A DNA stretch of 51,210 bases from Gemmatimonadaceae bacterium (GCA_025929535.1 JAICLZ010000025.1:1-51210); one strand, 5' to 3'; positions 41,235 to 50,372 are shown, counted from the stretch's first letter. The notes: a model not told the origin generated them from the sequence alone. A program made the numbers and translations.

Positions 41235-42779
41235 ATGCCCAGTCGCATTCTGATTCTGGATTTCGGCTCACAGTTCACGCAGCTCATCGCGCGCCGTGTT
41301 CGCGAGGCCGGCGTCTATTCCGAAATTCATCCACCAACGCGCTCGGCGGAATGGATACGCGAATGGAATCCCACGGGGATCATCCTGAGCGGCGGACCCA
41401 ACTCCGTGTACGATGAGGGCGCACCAACGGTGCCGGCCCAAGTGCTGGACTATGCACCAACGCTCGGCGTGTGCTACGGCATGAACCTCATCGTGCACCT
41501 GCTCGGCGGCGAGATTGCGCCGGCGGATCGGCGCGAGTACGGGCGGGCAGAGCTGATCGTCGACGACAGCGACACGCTGTTCGATGGCTTTGCGCCGGGT
41601 GAGCCGACGCCCGTGTGGATGAGCCACGGCGATCAGGTGCGGGTGATGCCGAGTGGCTTCGAGGTGCTCGCCCACAGCGCGAACTCGCACATCGGAGCCT
41701 TCCGCCATCGCAGCCGCCCGATCTACGGCGTGCAGTTCCATCCGGAAGTGGTGCACACGCCGCGGGGGGGAGAGCTGATCGAGAATTTCCTCTTCGGCGT
41801 GTGCAAGGCCACACCGTCGTGGACGACGAGCAAGTTCATCGAGGAAGAGGTCGCACGAATCCGCGACACGGTCGGGAGTGCGCGCGTGATCTGCGGGTTG
41901 TCCGGCGGCGTCGATTCATCGGTGGCAGCCGCGCTCGTGCATCGCGCCATCGGCTCGCAGCTCACGTGCATTTTCGTCGATCACGGACTGTTACGGCTGC
42001 ACGAGCGCGAGCAGGTGGAGAAGACCTTCCGCGCGCACCTTGGCATCGAGCTCATCACGATCGACGCCTCCGATCGCTTTCTCGCGGCGCTCGCCGGGAT
42101 CGAGGATCCGGAGGAGAAGCGCCGGCGCATCGGCCACCTGTTCATCGACGTGTTCGAGGATGCCGCTGCGGCCGCCGGACAGGATGCGAGGTTCCTGGTG
42201 CAGGGCACGCTCTACCCGGACGTGATCGAGTCGGCTGCTCCGCACGGCGGACCCTCGGTGACGATCAAGACGCATCACAATGTCGGCGGCCTCAAGCCGG
42301 GGATGAAATTCGCGCTCATCGAGCCCCTGCGCGAGCTGTTCAAGGATGAGGTGCGGCGCGTGGGGCGCGAGCTCGGGCTGCCCGAGACGATCGTCGGGCG
42401 GCATCCGTTTCCCGGGCCGGGACTCGCGATCCGCATCCTCAGCGACATCACGCGCGAGAAGATCGACGTGCTCCAGCGCGCCGATGCGATCTATCTCGAG
42501 GGCATTCGCGAGGCGGGATTGTACGACGACATCTGGCAGGCGTTCGCGGTGCTGCTTCCGGTACGCAGCGTGGGTGTGATGGGCGACTACCGCACCTACG
42601 AGAACGTCGTCGCGCTGCGCGCTGTCACGAGTCTCGACGGCATGACGGCGGACTGGTTCCCGTTTCCCCACGACGTGCTCGGCCGCATCTCGAACAGGAT
42701 CATCAACGAGGTGCGCGGCGTGAACCGCGTGGTGTACGACGTGAGCTCGAAGCCACCGGCCACGATCGAGTGGGAGTGA
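41235..42779 (+). CDS. guaA: GMP synthase (glutamine-hydrolysing)
   Basis: A 514-residue enzyme that aminates XMP to GMP. The N-terminal class I amidotransferase has [18 protein letters not shown], the nucleophile Cys in GVCYGMN (the residue after Met is usually Gln) and [12 protein letters not shown] with its His and Glu. The ATP pyrophosphatase P-loop is [14 protein letters not shown], and the dimer domain has [19 protein letters not shown] and ends [12 protein letters not shown] 41235 ([11 protein letters not shown]) is preceded by GGGGCCGGA. It is the last gene of its group. Confidence 0.96.
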   Translation: MPSRILILDFGSQFTQLIARRVREAGVYSEIHPPTRSAEWIREWNPTGIILSGGPNSVYDEGAPTVPAQVLDYAPTLGVCYGMNLIVHLLGGEIAPADRREYGRAELIVDDSDTLFDGFAPGEPTPVWMSHGDQVRVMPSGFEVLAHSANSHIGAFRHRSRPIYGVQFHPEVVHTPRGGELIENFLFGVCKATPSWTTSKFIEEEVARIRDTVGSARVICGLSGGVDSSVAAALVHRAIGSQLTCIFVDHGLLRLHEREQVEKTFRAHLGIELITIDASDRFLAALAGIEDPEEKRRRIGHLFIDVFEDAAAAAGQDARFLVQGTLYPDVIESAAPHGGPSVTIKTHHNVGGLKPGMKFALIEPLRELFKDEVRRVGRELGLPETIVGRHPFPGPGLAIRILSDITREKIDVLQRADAIYLEGIREAGLYDDIWQAFAVLLPVRSVGVMGDYRTYENVVALRAVTSLDGMTADWFPFPHDVLGRISNRIINEVRGVNRVVYDVSSKPPATIEWE

Positions 42780-42803
42780 AGCGAACGCGTCGCGCGAATG
42801 CAA

Positions 42804-43439
42804 TCATGCGAGTCCGCCCGCTCGCACGATCAGAATCAATCCCGCCGCCATTGCCATCGCCCCAGTCGCGCGAGCCATGCGCTCACCCGACGGGGCAAGT
42901 CGCTCGGCCGTGATCGCTGCCGTCACGACGGCCATCGCGCGAACGTCCATGATTCCGAGTGCCAGCAGCATGGCGACGAAGCCGAAGCAGCTGTGGCAGC
43001 AGTGGAGACCAATGCGCAAGCCTTCTCGAACGGCGGTTCGCGCACTTGGCGGGAGCGTGCTGCACCCAGACGCCTCTCGGCAACAGGCGAGATGATGCGC
43101 CTTCCACCTGGTGAGCTGGAACGCGCCGGCCATGAGGACTACCGCACCCGCAGCCGCCGGGGCGGCGCGTGCCAGCTCCGGTAATTGCATCGTTGCTGCG
43201 TCGACCGCCGCGCCCAACGGAAACACGATCATTCCGAACAGCGTCCACGCGCTGAAGTACGCCACTCCCACGAGCGCGGCGAAAAGCCCGGGGCGCGACA
43301 CGCCCGCGCTCGCGGCAGCTTCGCGATAGCGCCAGAGCCCCGGTGCGAGTGATGGCAGCATCATCGCTGCCATCATCGCGACCCACATCCCGAGGAAGGA
43401 AAGCGCGCTCCAACTCCAGGGTCCGGACATCGGGTCCAT
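42804..43439 (-). CDS. DUF2182 membrane protein
   Basis: A 211-residue protein with about five membrane helices. The family marks are MWVAMMAAMMLPSLAP in TM1, WKAHHLACCREASGCS in the central loop, and GLRIGLHCCHSCFGFVAMLL, read as GLHCCHSCFGF. The His/Cys cluster suggests metal binding, and DUF2182 proteins are described as predicted metal-binding membrane proteins of unknown function. ATG 43439 is used; longer in-frame extension would overlap the DUF899 gene. It follows that gene by eight bases and is likely in one operon with it. Confidence 0.8.
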   Translation of the reverse strand: MDPMSGPWSWSALSFLGMWVAMMAAMMLPSLAPGLWRYREAAASAGVSRPGLFAALVGVAYFSAWTLFGMIVFPLGAAVDAATMQLPELARAAPAAAGAVVLMAGAFQLTRWKAHHLACCREASGCSTLPPSARTAVREGLRIGLHCCHSCFGFVAMLLALGIMDVRAMAVVTAAITAERLAPSGERMARATGAMAMAAGLILIVRAGGLA

Positions 43440-43447
43440 GATTCCCC

Positions 43448-44233
43448 TTATCGGCTTGCGTACTCGTCGTGACGGCGCCACCAGACACCCCTCTCGTTCC
43501 GTCCCTTGGGCGCCCGATCGAGCCACTGGTACATGCCCCAGAGCCCATCCAGGCCGCGCGCGTACGTGGAATAGCAGTGATAGAGCACGCCGTCCTCGAG
43601 CGCGAATGCGCTCATGCCGGGCCTCTCGCGAAGGAACGTGGCGGGGTTGGTTCCGGTCATGGCCGCCATCTCGACCACCGGCCCTTCGCCCTGCTTCGAC
43701 ATCGTGGTGCCGATTCCATCCGACGTCCACGGCGCCTCACGCCGATAGTTGTACTCGACGGCGCCCTCGCGCTGCTGCTGCTCGGTGAGAGAGACGTTGA
43801 AGTCGAAATTGAAGTCCCCATCGAGCGAAGATGCCCAGGGAAACGTCCATCCCATTCGCTTCCGGTATGCCTGCAGCTTCGCGATCGGTGCCCGCGACAC
43901 GGCCGAAAGCGTGACATCATGGTTGGCCAGGTGGACAGCGATGCCGTTGAATCCATCCGCAATCGATGAGCAGGACGGGCAGCCCGCCGCGTAATCCGGC
44001 CCGAACATGAAGTGGTAGACGAGAAGCTGCGTGCGCCCCTGAAACAGATCCGCGAGCGATGCTCGGCCCGCCTCCGTTTCGAATCGATACTCCTTGTCGA
44101 CGCGAACCCACGGAAGGGCCTGGCGCTGGCGCGCGACCTCGTCCGAGCGGCGCGTCAGCTCCTTCTCGGCCTCCAGCAAGTCGAGTCGCGCTGCCATCCA
44201 CTGTTCACGCGTTCCATGCATTTGTGTCGTCAT
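43448..44233 (-). CDS. DUF899 thioredoxin-like protein
   Basis: A 261-residue DUF899 protein. The thioredoxin-like core has LLVYHFMFGPDYAAGCPSCS with the CPSC active site, then LSAVSRAPIAKLQAYRKRMG and WTFPWASSLDGDFNFDF. The N-terminal helix (LLEAEKELTRRSDEVARQRQ) and LPWVRVDKEYRFET are usual for the family. The start at 44233 is favoured by GGAG nine bases upstream; ATG 44248 is an alternative. Molecular function of the family is not settled. It pairs with DUF2182 and is divergent from a regulator. Confidence 0.85.
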   Translation of the reverse strand: MTTQMHGTREQWMAARLDLLEAEKELTRRSDEVARQRQALPWVRVDKEYRFETEAGRASLADLFQGRTQLLVYHFMFGPDYAAGCPSCSSIADGFNGIAVHLANHDVTLSAVSRAPIAKLQAYRKRMGWTFPWASSLDGDFNFDFNVSLTEQQQREGAVEYNYRREAPWTSDGIGTTMSKQGEGPVVEMAAMTGTNPATFLRERPGMSAFALEDGVLYHCYSTYARGLDGLWGMYQWLDRAPKGRNERGVWWRRHDEYASR

Positions 44234-44274
44234 CGTTCTTCTCTCCATCGAGTGTCGTTGGCGAATCCCAGGGT

Positions 44275-44300
44275 TGTCCGACCCAGGTGCAGGTCGATCA
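44275..44300. promoter_or_regulatory. Imperfect inverted repeat, candidate operator
   Basis: TGTCCGACC (44275-44283) and GGTCGATCA (44292-44300) form an inverted repeat with seven of nine pairs around an 8-base centre. It lies in the 129-base gap between the DUF899 gene and the divergent regulator gene, where an autoregulatory operator would be expected. Confidence 0.3.
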
Positions 44301-44362
44301 TCGTGCGTTAAGTTGGGACGTCGGCAGCGAACCCTGTGAGTGACAATTGTGACGGGATTCCA

Positions 44363-45583
44363 ATGGACTCACTGATTACGGCCGCGGCCCGTGCGCTCGC
44401 GACAGGTGATCCGCTCGCTGCGCTGAACTGGATCGCGCTGCGTGAGGACGCATCCGCTCTCGCGCTTCGCGGCATCGCGATGGCGCAGCTGGGCGATCTC
44501 GCTCGCGCGAAAGCGCTCGTGAGGCGTGCCGCGCGCTCCTTCGGGCAGAAGGAGCCCATCGCGCGCGCACGATGCGTGGTCGCCGAGGCCGAGATCGCGC
44601 TCGTGTCGCGCGATCTGGGCTGGCCCGAGAAGGCGCTGGACGAAGCTCGTGTCACGCTCGAGGAGCACGGCGACCGCGTGAACGCCGCGTACGCGCGATA
44701 TCTCGAGGCTCGGCGACTGCTCCTGATCGGTCGCCTCGATGAGGCGAAGCGGACGCTCGGGGAGCTCGATGCGTCGCTGTTCCAGCCTGCCGCGACGGCC
44801 GCCTACGAGTTGGTGGTGGCCGGGATCTCGATCCGCCGGCTGCGCACGAAGGCCGCGCGCGATGCCCTCGCTCGAGCGGAGCGCGCCGCGCGCGCGGCCG
44901 GCATCCCGGCGCTCACCACCGAAGTCGAGAGCGCATCTCGCGTACTGAATACACCCGCGGCACGCCTGATCGCGGACGGTGAAGAACGGCTTCTCCTGCT
45001 CGAGCAGGTAGAGGCATTGCACGCGTCGCCATCGATGGTGGTGGACGCGTGCCGATTCCTCGTGCGGGACTCGGTCGCCGTGATCTCGCTCGCGCGGCGT
45101 CCGGTGCTGTTCGCGCTCGCACGGGCGCTGGCGGAAGCGTGGCCGGGAGATGTACCGAGAGAGGCTCTGCTCGCGCGCGCCTTCGGAGCGAAGTTCACGG
45201 ACGACTCGCATCGCGCACGGCTGCGAGTCGAGATCGGCCGGCTTCGCGCGGTGCTGAAGAACGTCGCGGACGTGAGCGCGACGAAGCGAGGGTTCGCAAT
45301 GACGCCACTCCGCGCACGCGACATCGTCGTGATCGCGCAACCGGTGGAAGAGCAGCACGGAGCGGTGCTCGCCATGCTCGCGGATGGTGATGCGTGGTCG
45401 AGCTCCGCTCTTGCACTCGCCCTGGGAGGGAGTCAACGGACGATTCAGCGGGCACTCGAATCATTGGCGGCGACGGGCAGGGTTCAGTTTTTCGGTAGAG
45501 GACGAGCGCGCCGCTGGACGACTCCGCCGGTCCCGGGATTCACGACGACCTTGTTACTCCCCGCATCGCTGCAGATCGGCTAG
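44363..45583 (+). CDS. Transcription regulator with TPR-like N-terminus and winged-helix C-terminus
   Basis: A 406-residue protein. Residues 1-215 are Ala/Leu/Arg-rich helical repeats (LAALNWIALREDASALALRG, GDLARAKALVRRAARSFG, GRLDEAKRTLGELDAS) of TPR type. Residues about 260-315 resemble an OmpR/SARP winged helix (DDSHRARLRVEIGRLRAVL, then KRGFAMTP). A second helix-turn-helix is likely near the C-terminus (SSSALALALGGSQRTIQRAL). It is divergent from DUF899-DUF2182 and probably regulates them and the gene downstream. Starts at 44336 (GTG) or 44363 (ATG) are both possible; neither has a clear Shine-Dalgarno sequence. Confidence 0.65.
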   Translation: MDSLITAAARALATGDPLAALNWIALREDASALALRGIAMAQLGDLARAKALVRRAARSFGQKEPIARARCVVAEAEIALVSRDLGWPEKALDEARVTLEEHGDRVNAAYARYLEARRLLLIGRLDEAKRTLGELDASLFQPAATAAYELVVAGISIRRLRTKAARDALARAERAARAAGIPALTTEVESASRVLNTPAARLIADGEERLLLLEQVEALHASPSMVVDACRFLVRDSVAVISLARRPVLFALARALAEAWPGDVPREALLARAFGAKFTDDSHRARLRVEIGRLRAVLKNVADVSATKRGFAMTPLRARDIVVIAQPVEEQHGAVLAMLADGDAWSSSALALALGGSQRTIQRALESLAATGRVQFFGRGRARRWTTPPVPGFTTTLLLPASLQIG

Positions 45584-45586
45584 AAT
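45581..45586 (+). promoter_or_regulatory. Candidate -10 box (TAGAAT) six bases before an ATG
   Basis: TAGAAT overlaps the regulator's TAG stop codon (45581-45583) and stands six bases before the ATG at 45593. No -35 is seen at the right distance, so this is weaker than the accD, hisS and dus sites. It may instead be chance within an operon. Confidence 0.3.
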
Positions 45587-45592
45587 GGAACC

Positions 45593-46240
45593 ATGAGACG
45601 AGCGACAGCCGAAGTTCTGCGCGAGTATGGACCCTTCCCGGGCATCCCCCAGGTGCACGGCGTCACGTTCGATGGCGAGCACGTGTGGTTCGCGTCCGGC
45701 GACAATCTGAATGCGGTCGATCCGGCGAGTGGAAAGCCGGTGCGCTCGATCGACGTTGCCGCGCATGCGGGATCAGCCTTCGATGGCAAGCACCTGTATC
45801 AGCTCGCGGCGGATCGCATCCAGCGGATCGATCCCGACACGGGGCGCGTGCTCTCCACGATTCCGGCGCCGAGCGGGAGCGGGAGCTCGGGGCTCGCGTG
45901 GGCCGAAGGGACGCTCTGGGTGGGGCAGTATCGGGACCGGAAGATTCATCAGATCGACCCCGATACTGGCGCGGTCCTTCGCACCATCGAGTCCAATCGC
46001 TTCGTCACCGGTGTCACGTGGGTGGACGGGGAGCTCTGGCACGCAACGCTGGAGGATTCAGAGAGCGAGTTGCGGCGAGTCGACCCCGAAAGTGGGGACG
46101 TTCTCGAGAGTCTCGAGATGCCCGCTGGAATGAATGTATCGGGACTCGAGTCCGACGGCGGCGATCGGTTCTTCTGCGGTGGAGCTCGCGGCGGGAAGAT
46201 CAGGGCCGTCCGCCGGCCGCGGAGAGCCGCTTCACGTTGA
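45593..46240 (+). CDS. Small beta-propeller protein (glutamine-cyclotransferase/Vgb-like)
   Basis: A 215-residue cytosolic protein with at least four propeller repeats of the form W-x-A...D-P-x-T/S-G-x: LNAVDPASGKPV, IQRIDPDTGRVL, IHQIDPDTGAVL and LRRVDPESGDVL. FDGEHVWFAS, WAEGTLWVGQ and WVDGELWHAT are the paired strands. This pattern occurs in glutaminyl cyclase and virginiamycin B lyase-like folds; no catalytic residues can be assigned. It begins nine bases after the regulator, so the two may form one unit. It is convergent with the permease gene. Confidence 0.65.
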   Translation: MRRATAEVLREYGPFPGIPQVHGVTFDGEHVWFASGDNLNAVDPASGKPVRSIDVAAHAGSAFDGKHLYQLAADRIQRIDPDTGRVLSTIPAPSGSGSSGLAWAEGTLWVGQYRDRKIHQIDPDTGAVLRTIESNRFVTGVTWVDGELWHATLEDSESELRRVDPESGDVLESLEMPAGMNVSGLESDGGDRFFCGGARGGKIRAVRRPRRAASR

Positions 46241-46267
46241 CGTCGTCTTCGCGCGGAGCAGGTTGTT

Positions 46268-47701
46268 TCATTGCGGAAGTCCCACCTCGGCTGGCGTCGA
46301 GAACAGCGCCCATCCGCCCGCGCGTCTGTCGAGCACGAAGGCGTGGTAGAGCGTCGACAGCACCACCACCGCGATGACGGCAAACACGCCCGGGCGGCCG
46401 TTCACCCGGTCGCTCCAGACCAATACGGTGAGCGCCGCAACGACGAGCAGCGTGAGCGCCTGCGGCAGCGGAAAGAGTGGTGAACGGTAACTGCCTGGGG
46501 TGCCGGTCGCGCCGCTTCGCCTACCCGCAATGCATGCAAGACTGAGGGGTACCCATTGCGCGAGCGTCGTGAACGACACGAGTGGAACGATCGCATTCAG
46601 CGGGAGGACGCAGCATGCCGCCGCGGACACGGCAAGTACGAGGGTAGCGATCCATGGCGACCCCCAGCGCGGATGGAGACGAATCAGGGCCCCGTTGATA
46701 CTCCCCGACCAGATCCGGTCGCGGCCCGTGCTATAGAGGAATCGCCCGTAACAGGTAAGTCCCGAAACGATCGCGTTGAACAGCGCGGCAATGATCCCGA
46801 GCGTCACCAGAATCGCGATCGATCGCGAACCTCGCTCGGCGATGAACGCTATGAAAGGAGATTCCGCGCCCAGCACGACGGGCAGGTTCTGGGCGCCCAT
46901 CACCACACCGAGCACCGGGAGAAACTCGAGCGTGAGCGTCAGCAGCGCGATGATCATCACCAGTCGGCCGACACTCTTCGGATCGTGCATCTCCTCGCTG
47001 AAATAGACCGCTTGCCCGGCGCCTGCCGTTGCGTACGATGCTGCGACGATTGCGAGCACCAGGGACCCGAGGGCAGGAGTTGCAAGGGTGCCGGAAACGA
47101 CGGCACGCGGTGCAGTCACCAGAATCGAGAGCGACTGCACGGGGTGCGCGAAGCCGAGCACCATCAACAGGACGAGCGCGCCCAGCTCGATCGCCAGGAA
47201 GGTGCCGGTCAGCTTGGCGCCCGTGCGAATGTTCAGAATTGCGATCATTGCCGACGCCGCGACGGCGGCGATTGCGATTCCGGGGCCGGAGAGCCCGGGC
47301 CACAGCGTTCGCACGTACAGCGACACACCAACCGCCGACAGCGCGAGAAATATCGGAGTGCCAAACAGAACCAGCCCGAACTGGATGAATCCGGCGCGAG
47401 GCCCGAGCGCGTTGCCGACGGTTGCGTAATCTCCGCCCGCGAGAGGAAAGGCAGCGCCGAGCTCCGCCTGCGACATCGTGAAGATCACCGTGAGCAGTCC
47501 GCCGAGAAGAAATGCGAGCGCCGCACCAGTCCCCGCGTGGTGGACGACGTCGACGCCAGCCACCAGCACCGACGCGCCGGGCGTGAGCACCGACAATGTC
47601 AGCAGGCTCACGCCGAGAGGCCCGAGCACGCGCTGCAGTGAGCCAGCCCTGATTGCCGAAGGCGGCGACGCGTCTTCGGTAGCCACTTCAGGGAGCGCCA
47701 T
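46268..47701 (-). CDS. APC-family amino-acid permease
   Basis: A 477-residue transporter with about 12 membrane helices. The TM1 region (LTLSVLTPGASVLVAGVDVV), MSQAELGAAFPLAGGDYATV with the conserved Glu and Pro-x-Gly-Gly pattern, and FNAIVSGLTCYGRFLYSTGRD are typical of APC amino acid/polyamine permeases. The substrate is not evident. The start at 47701 has GAGGT seven bases upstream; a longer frame to 47788 is open but unlikely. A TAGCTT promoter lies about 65 bases upstream. Confidence 0.85.
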   Translation of the reverse strand: MALPEVATEDASPPSAIRAGSLQRVLGPLGVSLLTLSVLTPGASVLVAGVDVVHHAGTGAALAFLLGGLLTVIFTMSQAELGAAFPLAGGDYATVGNALGPRAGFIQFGLVLFGTPIFLALSAVGVSLYVRTLWPGLSGPGIAIAAVAASAMIAILNIRTGAKLTGTFLAIELGALVLLMVLGFAHPVQSLSILVTAPRAVVSGTLATPALGSLVLAIVAASYATAGAGQAVYFSEEMHDPKSVGRLVMIIALLTLTLEFLPVLGVVMGAQNLPVVLGAESPFIAFIAERGSRSIAILVTLGIIAALFNAIVSGLTCYGRFLYSTGRDRIWSGSINGALIRLHPRWGSPWIATLVLAVSAAACCVLPLNAIVPLVSFTTLAQWVPLSLACIAGRRSGATGTPGSYRSPLFPLPQALTLLVVAALTVLVWSDRVNGRPGVFAVIAVVVLSTLYHAFVLDRRAGGWALFSTPAEVGLPQ

Positions 47702-47762
47702 GGAGGTGACCTCGGTGTACGTAGGGTACGACGCCGATCGGCGCCGGAAACCGCGACGAGCG

Positions 47763-47790
47763 AAGCTACGGAAATGCAGGGAATACACAA
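47763..47790 (-). promoter_or_regulatory. Permease promoter (TTGTGT-16-TAGCTT)
   Basis: On the minus strand TTGTGT (47790-47785), a 16-base spacer and TAGCTT (47768-47763) lie about 60 bases before the permease start. The -10 is identical to those of rplM, mreB and ptsN. Confidence 0.5.
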
Positions 47791-47802
47791 TGGCTCATCG
47801 CC

Positions 47803-47831
47803 TTGGATGCCCCTGTGCCGGTCGCGAGCTT
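47803..47831 (+). promoter_or_regulatory. Candidate promoter for the lipoprotein pair (TTGGAT-17-GAGCTT)
   Basis: TTGGAT (47803-47808), 17 bases and GAGCTT (47826-47831, five of six to TAGCTT) lie 40 bases before the ATG at 47872. The missing first T of the -10 makes it less sure. Confidence 0.3.
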
Positions 47832-47871
47832 TCGCAATCGCGCATGACCGCGCGCAACCACCGGAGGTCGA

Positions 47872-48309
47872 ATGCGACCAGCTCTCGTGAGTCTCCTCGT
47901 GGCGGCGACCGTCATCGTCGCGGCGTGCGACACGACCCGCGCCGTCACCGCCACGGATCGCGCGGCGCTCCAGCAGCACGAAGCTCAGTGGGCGCAGCGC
48001 AGCTTTCACTCGTACGTCTTCGATTACTCGGAGACGCAGCTCAGCACGAACTACAACGTGCACATCACCGTGGTGAACGACACGGTGGCCAGCGTCATCG
48101 ATTTGAACACCGGCCAGCCCCCGACGGCGCCACGGACCTGGCCGACGATGGATGCGCTCTTCAACGAGGCGGATTTCGCCGTGTTGCAGGGTGGCGTGTC
48201 GCTCGAGTACGACGATCAGTATGGATACATCACCTTGTTCAACATTCAGAACAACAACCCCGGGGGCCAATTCCTGGTGAGGGTCTCGAACCTTCAGCCC
48301 ATCGACTGA
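47872..48309 (+). CDS. DUF6174-like lipoprotein, first paralog
   Basis: A 145-residue lipoprotein with lipobox VAAC (Cys19). The mature part has WAQRSFHSYVFDYSETQ, NVHITVVNDTVASVIDLNTG, LEYDDQYGYITLFN and NNNPGGQFLVRVSNLQP. These segments recur in the same order in the next gene, so the two are tandem paralogs. The layout resembles DUF6174 lipoproteins, of unknown function; that name is from memory of the pattern. GGAGG is four bases before the ATG. Confidence 0.65.
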   Translation: MRPALVSLLVAATVIVAACDTTRAVTATDRAALQQHEAQWAQRSFHSYVFDYSETQLSTNYNVHITVVNDTVASVIDLNTGQPPTAPRTWPTMDALFNEADFAVLQGGVSLEYDDQYGYITLFNIQNNNPGGQFLVRVSNLQPID

Positions 48310-48402
48310 ACCCGGTGTGACGCACGAGCTCTTGCAAGGGTGGATTCAGCGGTGATCGTGTGAGGCGACCGCACCTCGAACCATCCCCATGGAGAAGAAC
48401 GG

Positions 48403-48840
48403 ATGCGATCGATTCTGGTCGGACTGGCGCTCTCTGGCGCGCTCCTCGGGTGCAGCAGCGTGAGCGATGTGAGTGTCGCCGCGCAGCTCTCGCTCGATCT
48501 CCACGAAGCGAAATGGAAGCAGCGGACCTTCACCTCGTACACGTGCGACCTGGCTCAGGAAAGGCTCGGCTTCAGGTCGAACGTGCACATCACCGTGCAC
48601 GACACCACCATCGTGAGCGTGATCGACAATACCACCGGGCTGCCCCCCGAAGTCGATTTGGGCTGGACCACCATTGACGGATTGTACGCCGCTGCGCAGA
48701 GTGTGGTCGGGTCGAAGCACACAGCGCTGCAAGTCGAGTTCAACGAGCAGTACAGCTATCCCACTCTGGTCTCCATGAGCAACAATGATCCCGGTGGACC
48801 CTACACGGCGCAGGTGTCAAATCTCTCTCCCTTGCCCTGA
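48403..48840 (+). CDS. DUF6174-like lipoprotein, second paralog
   Basis: A 145-residue lipoprotein with lipobox LLGC (Cys17). The mature part (WKQRTFTSYTCDLAQERLG, NVHITVHDTTIVSVIDNTTG, VEFNEQYSYPTLVSMSNN and GGPYTAQVSNLSP) is clearly related to the preceding protein and has the same length. It has an extra Cys in SYTCDL that the first copy lacks. GGAG is eight bases before the ATG. The 93-base gap between the two genes holds no obvious promoter, so co-transcription is likely. Confidence 0.65.
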   Translation: MRSILVGLALSGALLGCSSVSDVSVAAQLSLDLHEAKWKQRTFTSYTCDLAQERLGFRSNVHITVHDTTIVSVIDNTTGLPPEVDLGWTTIDGLYAAAQSVVGSKHTALQVEFNEQYSYPTLVSMSNNDPGGPYTAQVSNLSPLP

Positions 48841-48963
48841 GGAATGGGGATAGGGCCCGCAAGGCAGCGAATCGTCCCGGATTCCAGCAAATGTCGATCT
48901 GAAGGTCGTCCATTCGACGCATAGTGGGGGTCCATCACTATGACACCGGAGAGGAGCACGCAC

Positions 48964-50079
48964 ATGAGCAGCGCACGAGTTCTGGTCGGCACGCGGAAGG
49001 GGGCATTCGTTCTCACCTCGGACGGCAAGCGGAAGAAGTGGGACGTCAGCGGCCCGCACTTCGCAGGGTGGGAGATCTATCACGTGGCCGCATCGCCAGC
49101 GGACCCGGATCGCCTTTACGCTTCGCAGTCGAGCGGCTGGTTCGGGCAGGTGATCCAGCGGTCGAACGACGGCGGAAAGAGCTGGGCCCCCGTGGGCAAC
49201 AAGTTCACGTACGACGGCGTACCGGGCACCCACCAGTGGTACGATGGCACCGCGCATCCGTGGGAGTTCAAGCGCGTGTGGCACCTCGAGCCGTCGTTGA
49301 CCGATCCCGACACGGTCTATGCCGGCGTGGAGGACGCCGCGCTCTTTCGCTCGAGCGACGGCGGGCAGAACTGGGAGGAGCTCTCCGGGCTCCGGCAACA
49401 TGGCTCGGGACCGCGCTGGCAGCCGGGCGCCGGCGGGATGTGCCTGCACACCATCATCCTCGACCCTGTGAATCCGAATCGCATGTACATCGCGATCTCC
49501 GCGGCCGGCGCCTTTCGCACCGACGACGGCGGGAAGAGCTGGCTCCCGATCAACCAGGGACTCAAGTCCCAGTACATCCCCGATCCGAACGCGGAGGTGG
49601 GCCACTGCGTGCACAAGATCGCAATGCACCCGACGCGCCCCGACGTGCTCTTCATGCAGAAGCACTGGGATGTCATGCGCTCCGACAACGCGGGCGATCT
49701 GTGGCACGAAGTGAGCGGCAATCTCCCCACCGACTTCGGCTTCGTCGTCGACGTGCACGCGCACGAGCCCGAGACGGTGTACGTGCTCCCGATCAAGAGC
49801 GACTCGGAGCACTATCCGCCGGATGGCAAGCTGCGCGTGTACCGCAGTCGGAGCGGCGGCAACGAGTGGGAGGCGCTCACAAAGGGACTGCCGCAGGAGA
49901 ACTGCTACGTGAACGTGCTCCGCGATGCGATGGCCGTCGATTCGCTGGACAAGTGCGGCGTGTACTTCGGCACGACGGGCGGACAGGTGTACGCGTCTTC
50001 CGATGCCGGCGACAGCTGGGAGGCGATCGTGCGCGATCTGCCCGCGGTGCTCTCGGTGGAAGTGCAGACACTGTCATGA
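48964..50079 (+). CDS. Asp-box (sialidase/VPS10-like) beta-propeller protein
   Basis: A 371-residue propeller with six Asp-box motifs (SxDxGxxW type): [45 protein letters not shown] and [28 protein letters not shown] starts the chain, with no signal peptide. The fold occurs in sialidases and in non-enzymatic scaffolds; the sialidase Arg triad cannot be assigned, so enzyme activity should not be assumed. ATG 48964 has GAGGAG seven bases upstream. Its stop overlaps the ATG of the MoaD-like gene by four bases, so the two are made together. Confidence 0.75.
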   Translation: MSSARVLVGTRKGAFVLTSDGKRKKWDVSGPHFAGWEIYHVAASPADPDRLYASQSSGWFGQVIQRSNDGGKSWAPVGNKFTYDGVPGTHQWYDGTAHPWEFKRVWHLEPSLTDPDTVYAGVEDAALFRSSDGGQNWEELSGLRQHGSGPRWQPGAGGMCLHTIILDPVNPNRMYIAISAAGAFRTDDGGKSWLPINQGLKSQYIPDPNAEVGHCVHKIAMHPTRPDVLFMQKHWDVMRSDNAGDLWHEVSGNLPTDFGFVVDVHAHEPETVYVLPIKSDSEHYPPDGKLRVYRSRSGGNEWEALTKGLPQENCYVNVLRDAMAVDSLDKCGVYFGTTGGQVYASSDAGDSWEAIVRDLPAVLSVEVQTLS

Positions 50080-50372
50080 TTCGCGTCGTGCTCCCGCACC
50101 ATCTCCGCACGCTCGCGCAGGTGGGCGGCGAGGTGCAGCTGCAAATCGAGGGCGAGGCGACGCCGCGCGCGGTGCTCGACGCGCTCGAGGCGCGCTACCC
50201 GATGCTGCGCGGCACGATTCGGGACCAGGTCACGCAGCAGCGACGCGCGTTTCTGCGCTTCTTCGCGTGCCAGGAAGATCTGTCGCACGAGCCCGTGGAC
50301 TTCGTGCTCCCGAGCGCTGTGTCGAGCGGCGAGGAGCCGCTCATGATCGTGGGCGCGATCGCGGGAGGCTAG
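50076..50372 (+). CDS. MoaD/ThiS-family small protein
   Basis: A 98-residue ubiquitin-fold protein. It starts with [19 protein letters not shown], has [19 protein letters not shown] and ends [13 protein letters not shown] with the terminal Gly-Gly used for adenylation and thiocarboxylation in MoaD and ThiS. No molybdopterin or thiamine genes lie nearby. Its ATG overlaps the stop of the Asp-box protein, and its stop shares bases with the convergent ptsN stop (CTAG at 50369-50372). It may be a sulfur carrier or a protein tag for its partner, which is inference. Confidence 0.8.
   Translation: MIRVVLPHHLRTLAQVGGEVQLQIEGEATPRAVLDALEARYPMLRGTIRDQVTQQRRAFLRFFACQEDLSHEPVDFVLPSAVSSGEEPLMIVGAIAGG

Noticed and set aside
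46241..46267. Possible frameshift at the 3' end of the propeller gene, because the tail RAVRRPRRAASR is abruptly basic
   Set aside because: Short basic tails are common in such proteins, and no continuation of the propeller pattern is seen in other frames before the convergent permease gene.
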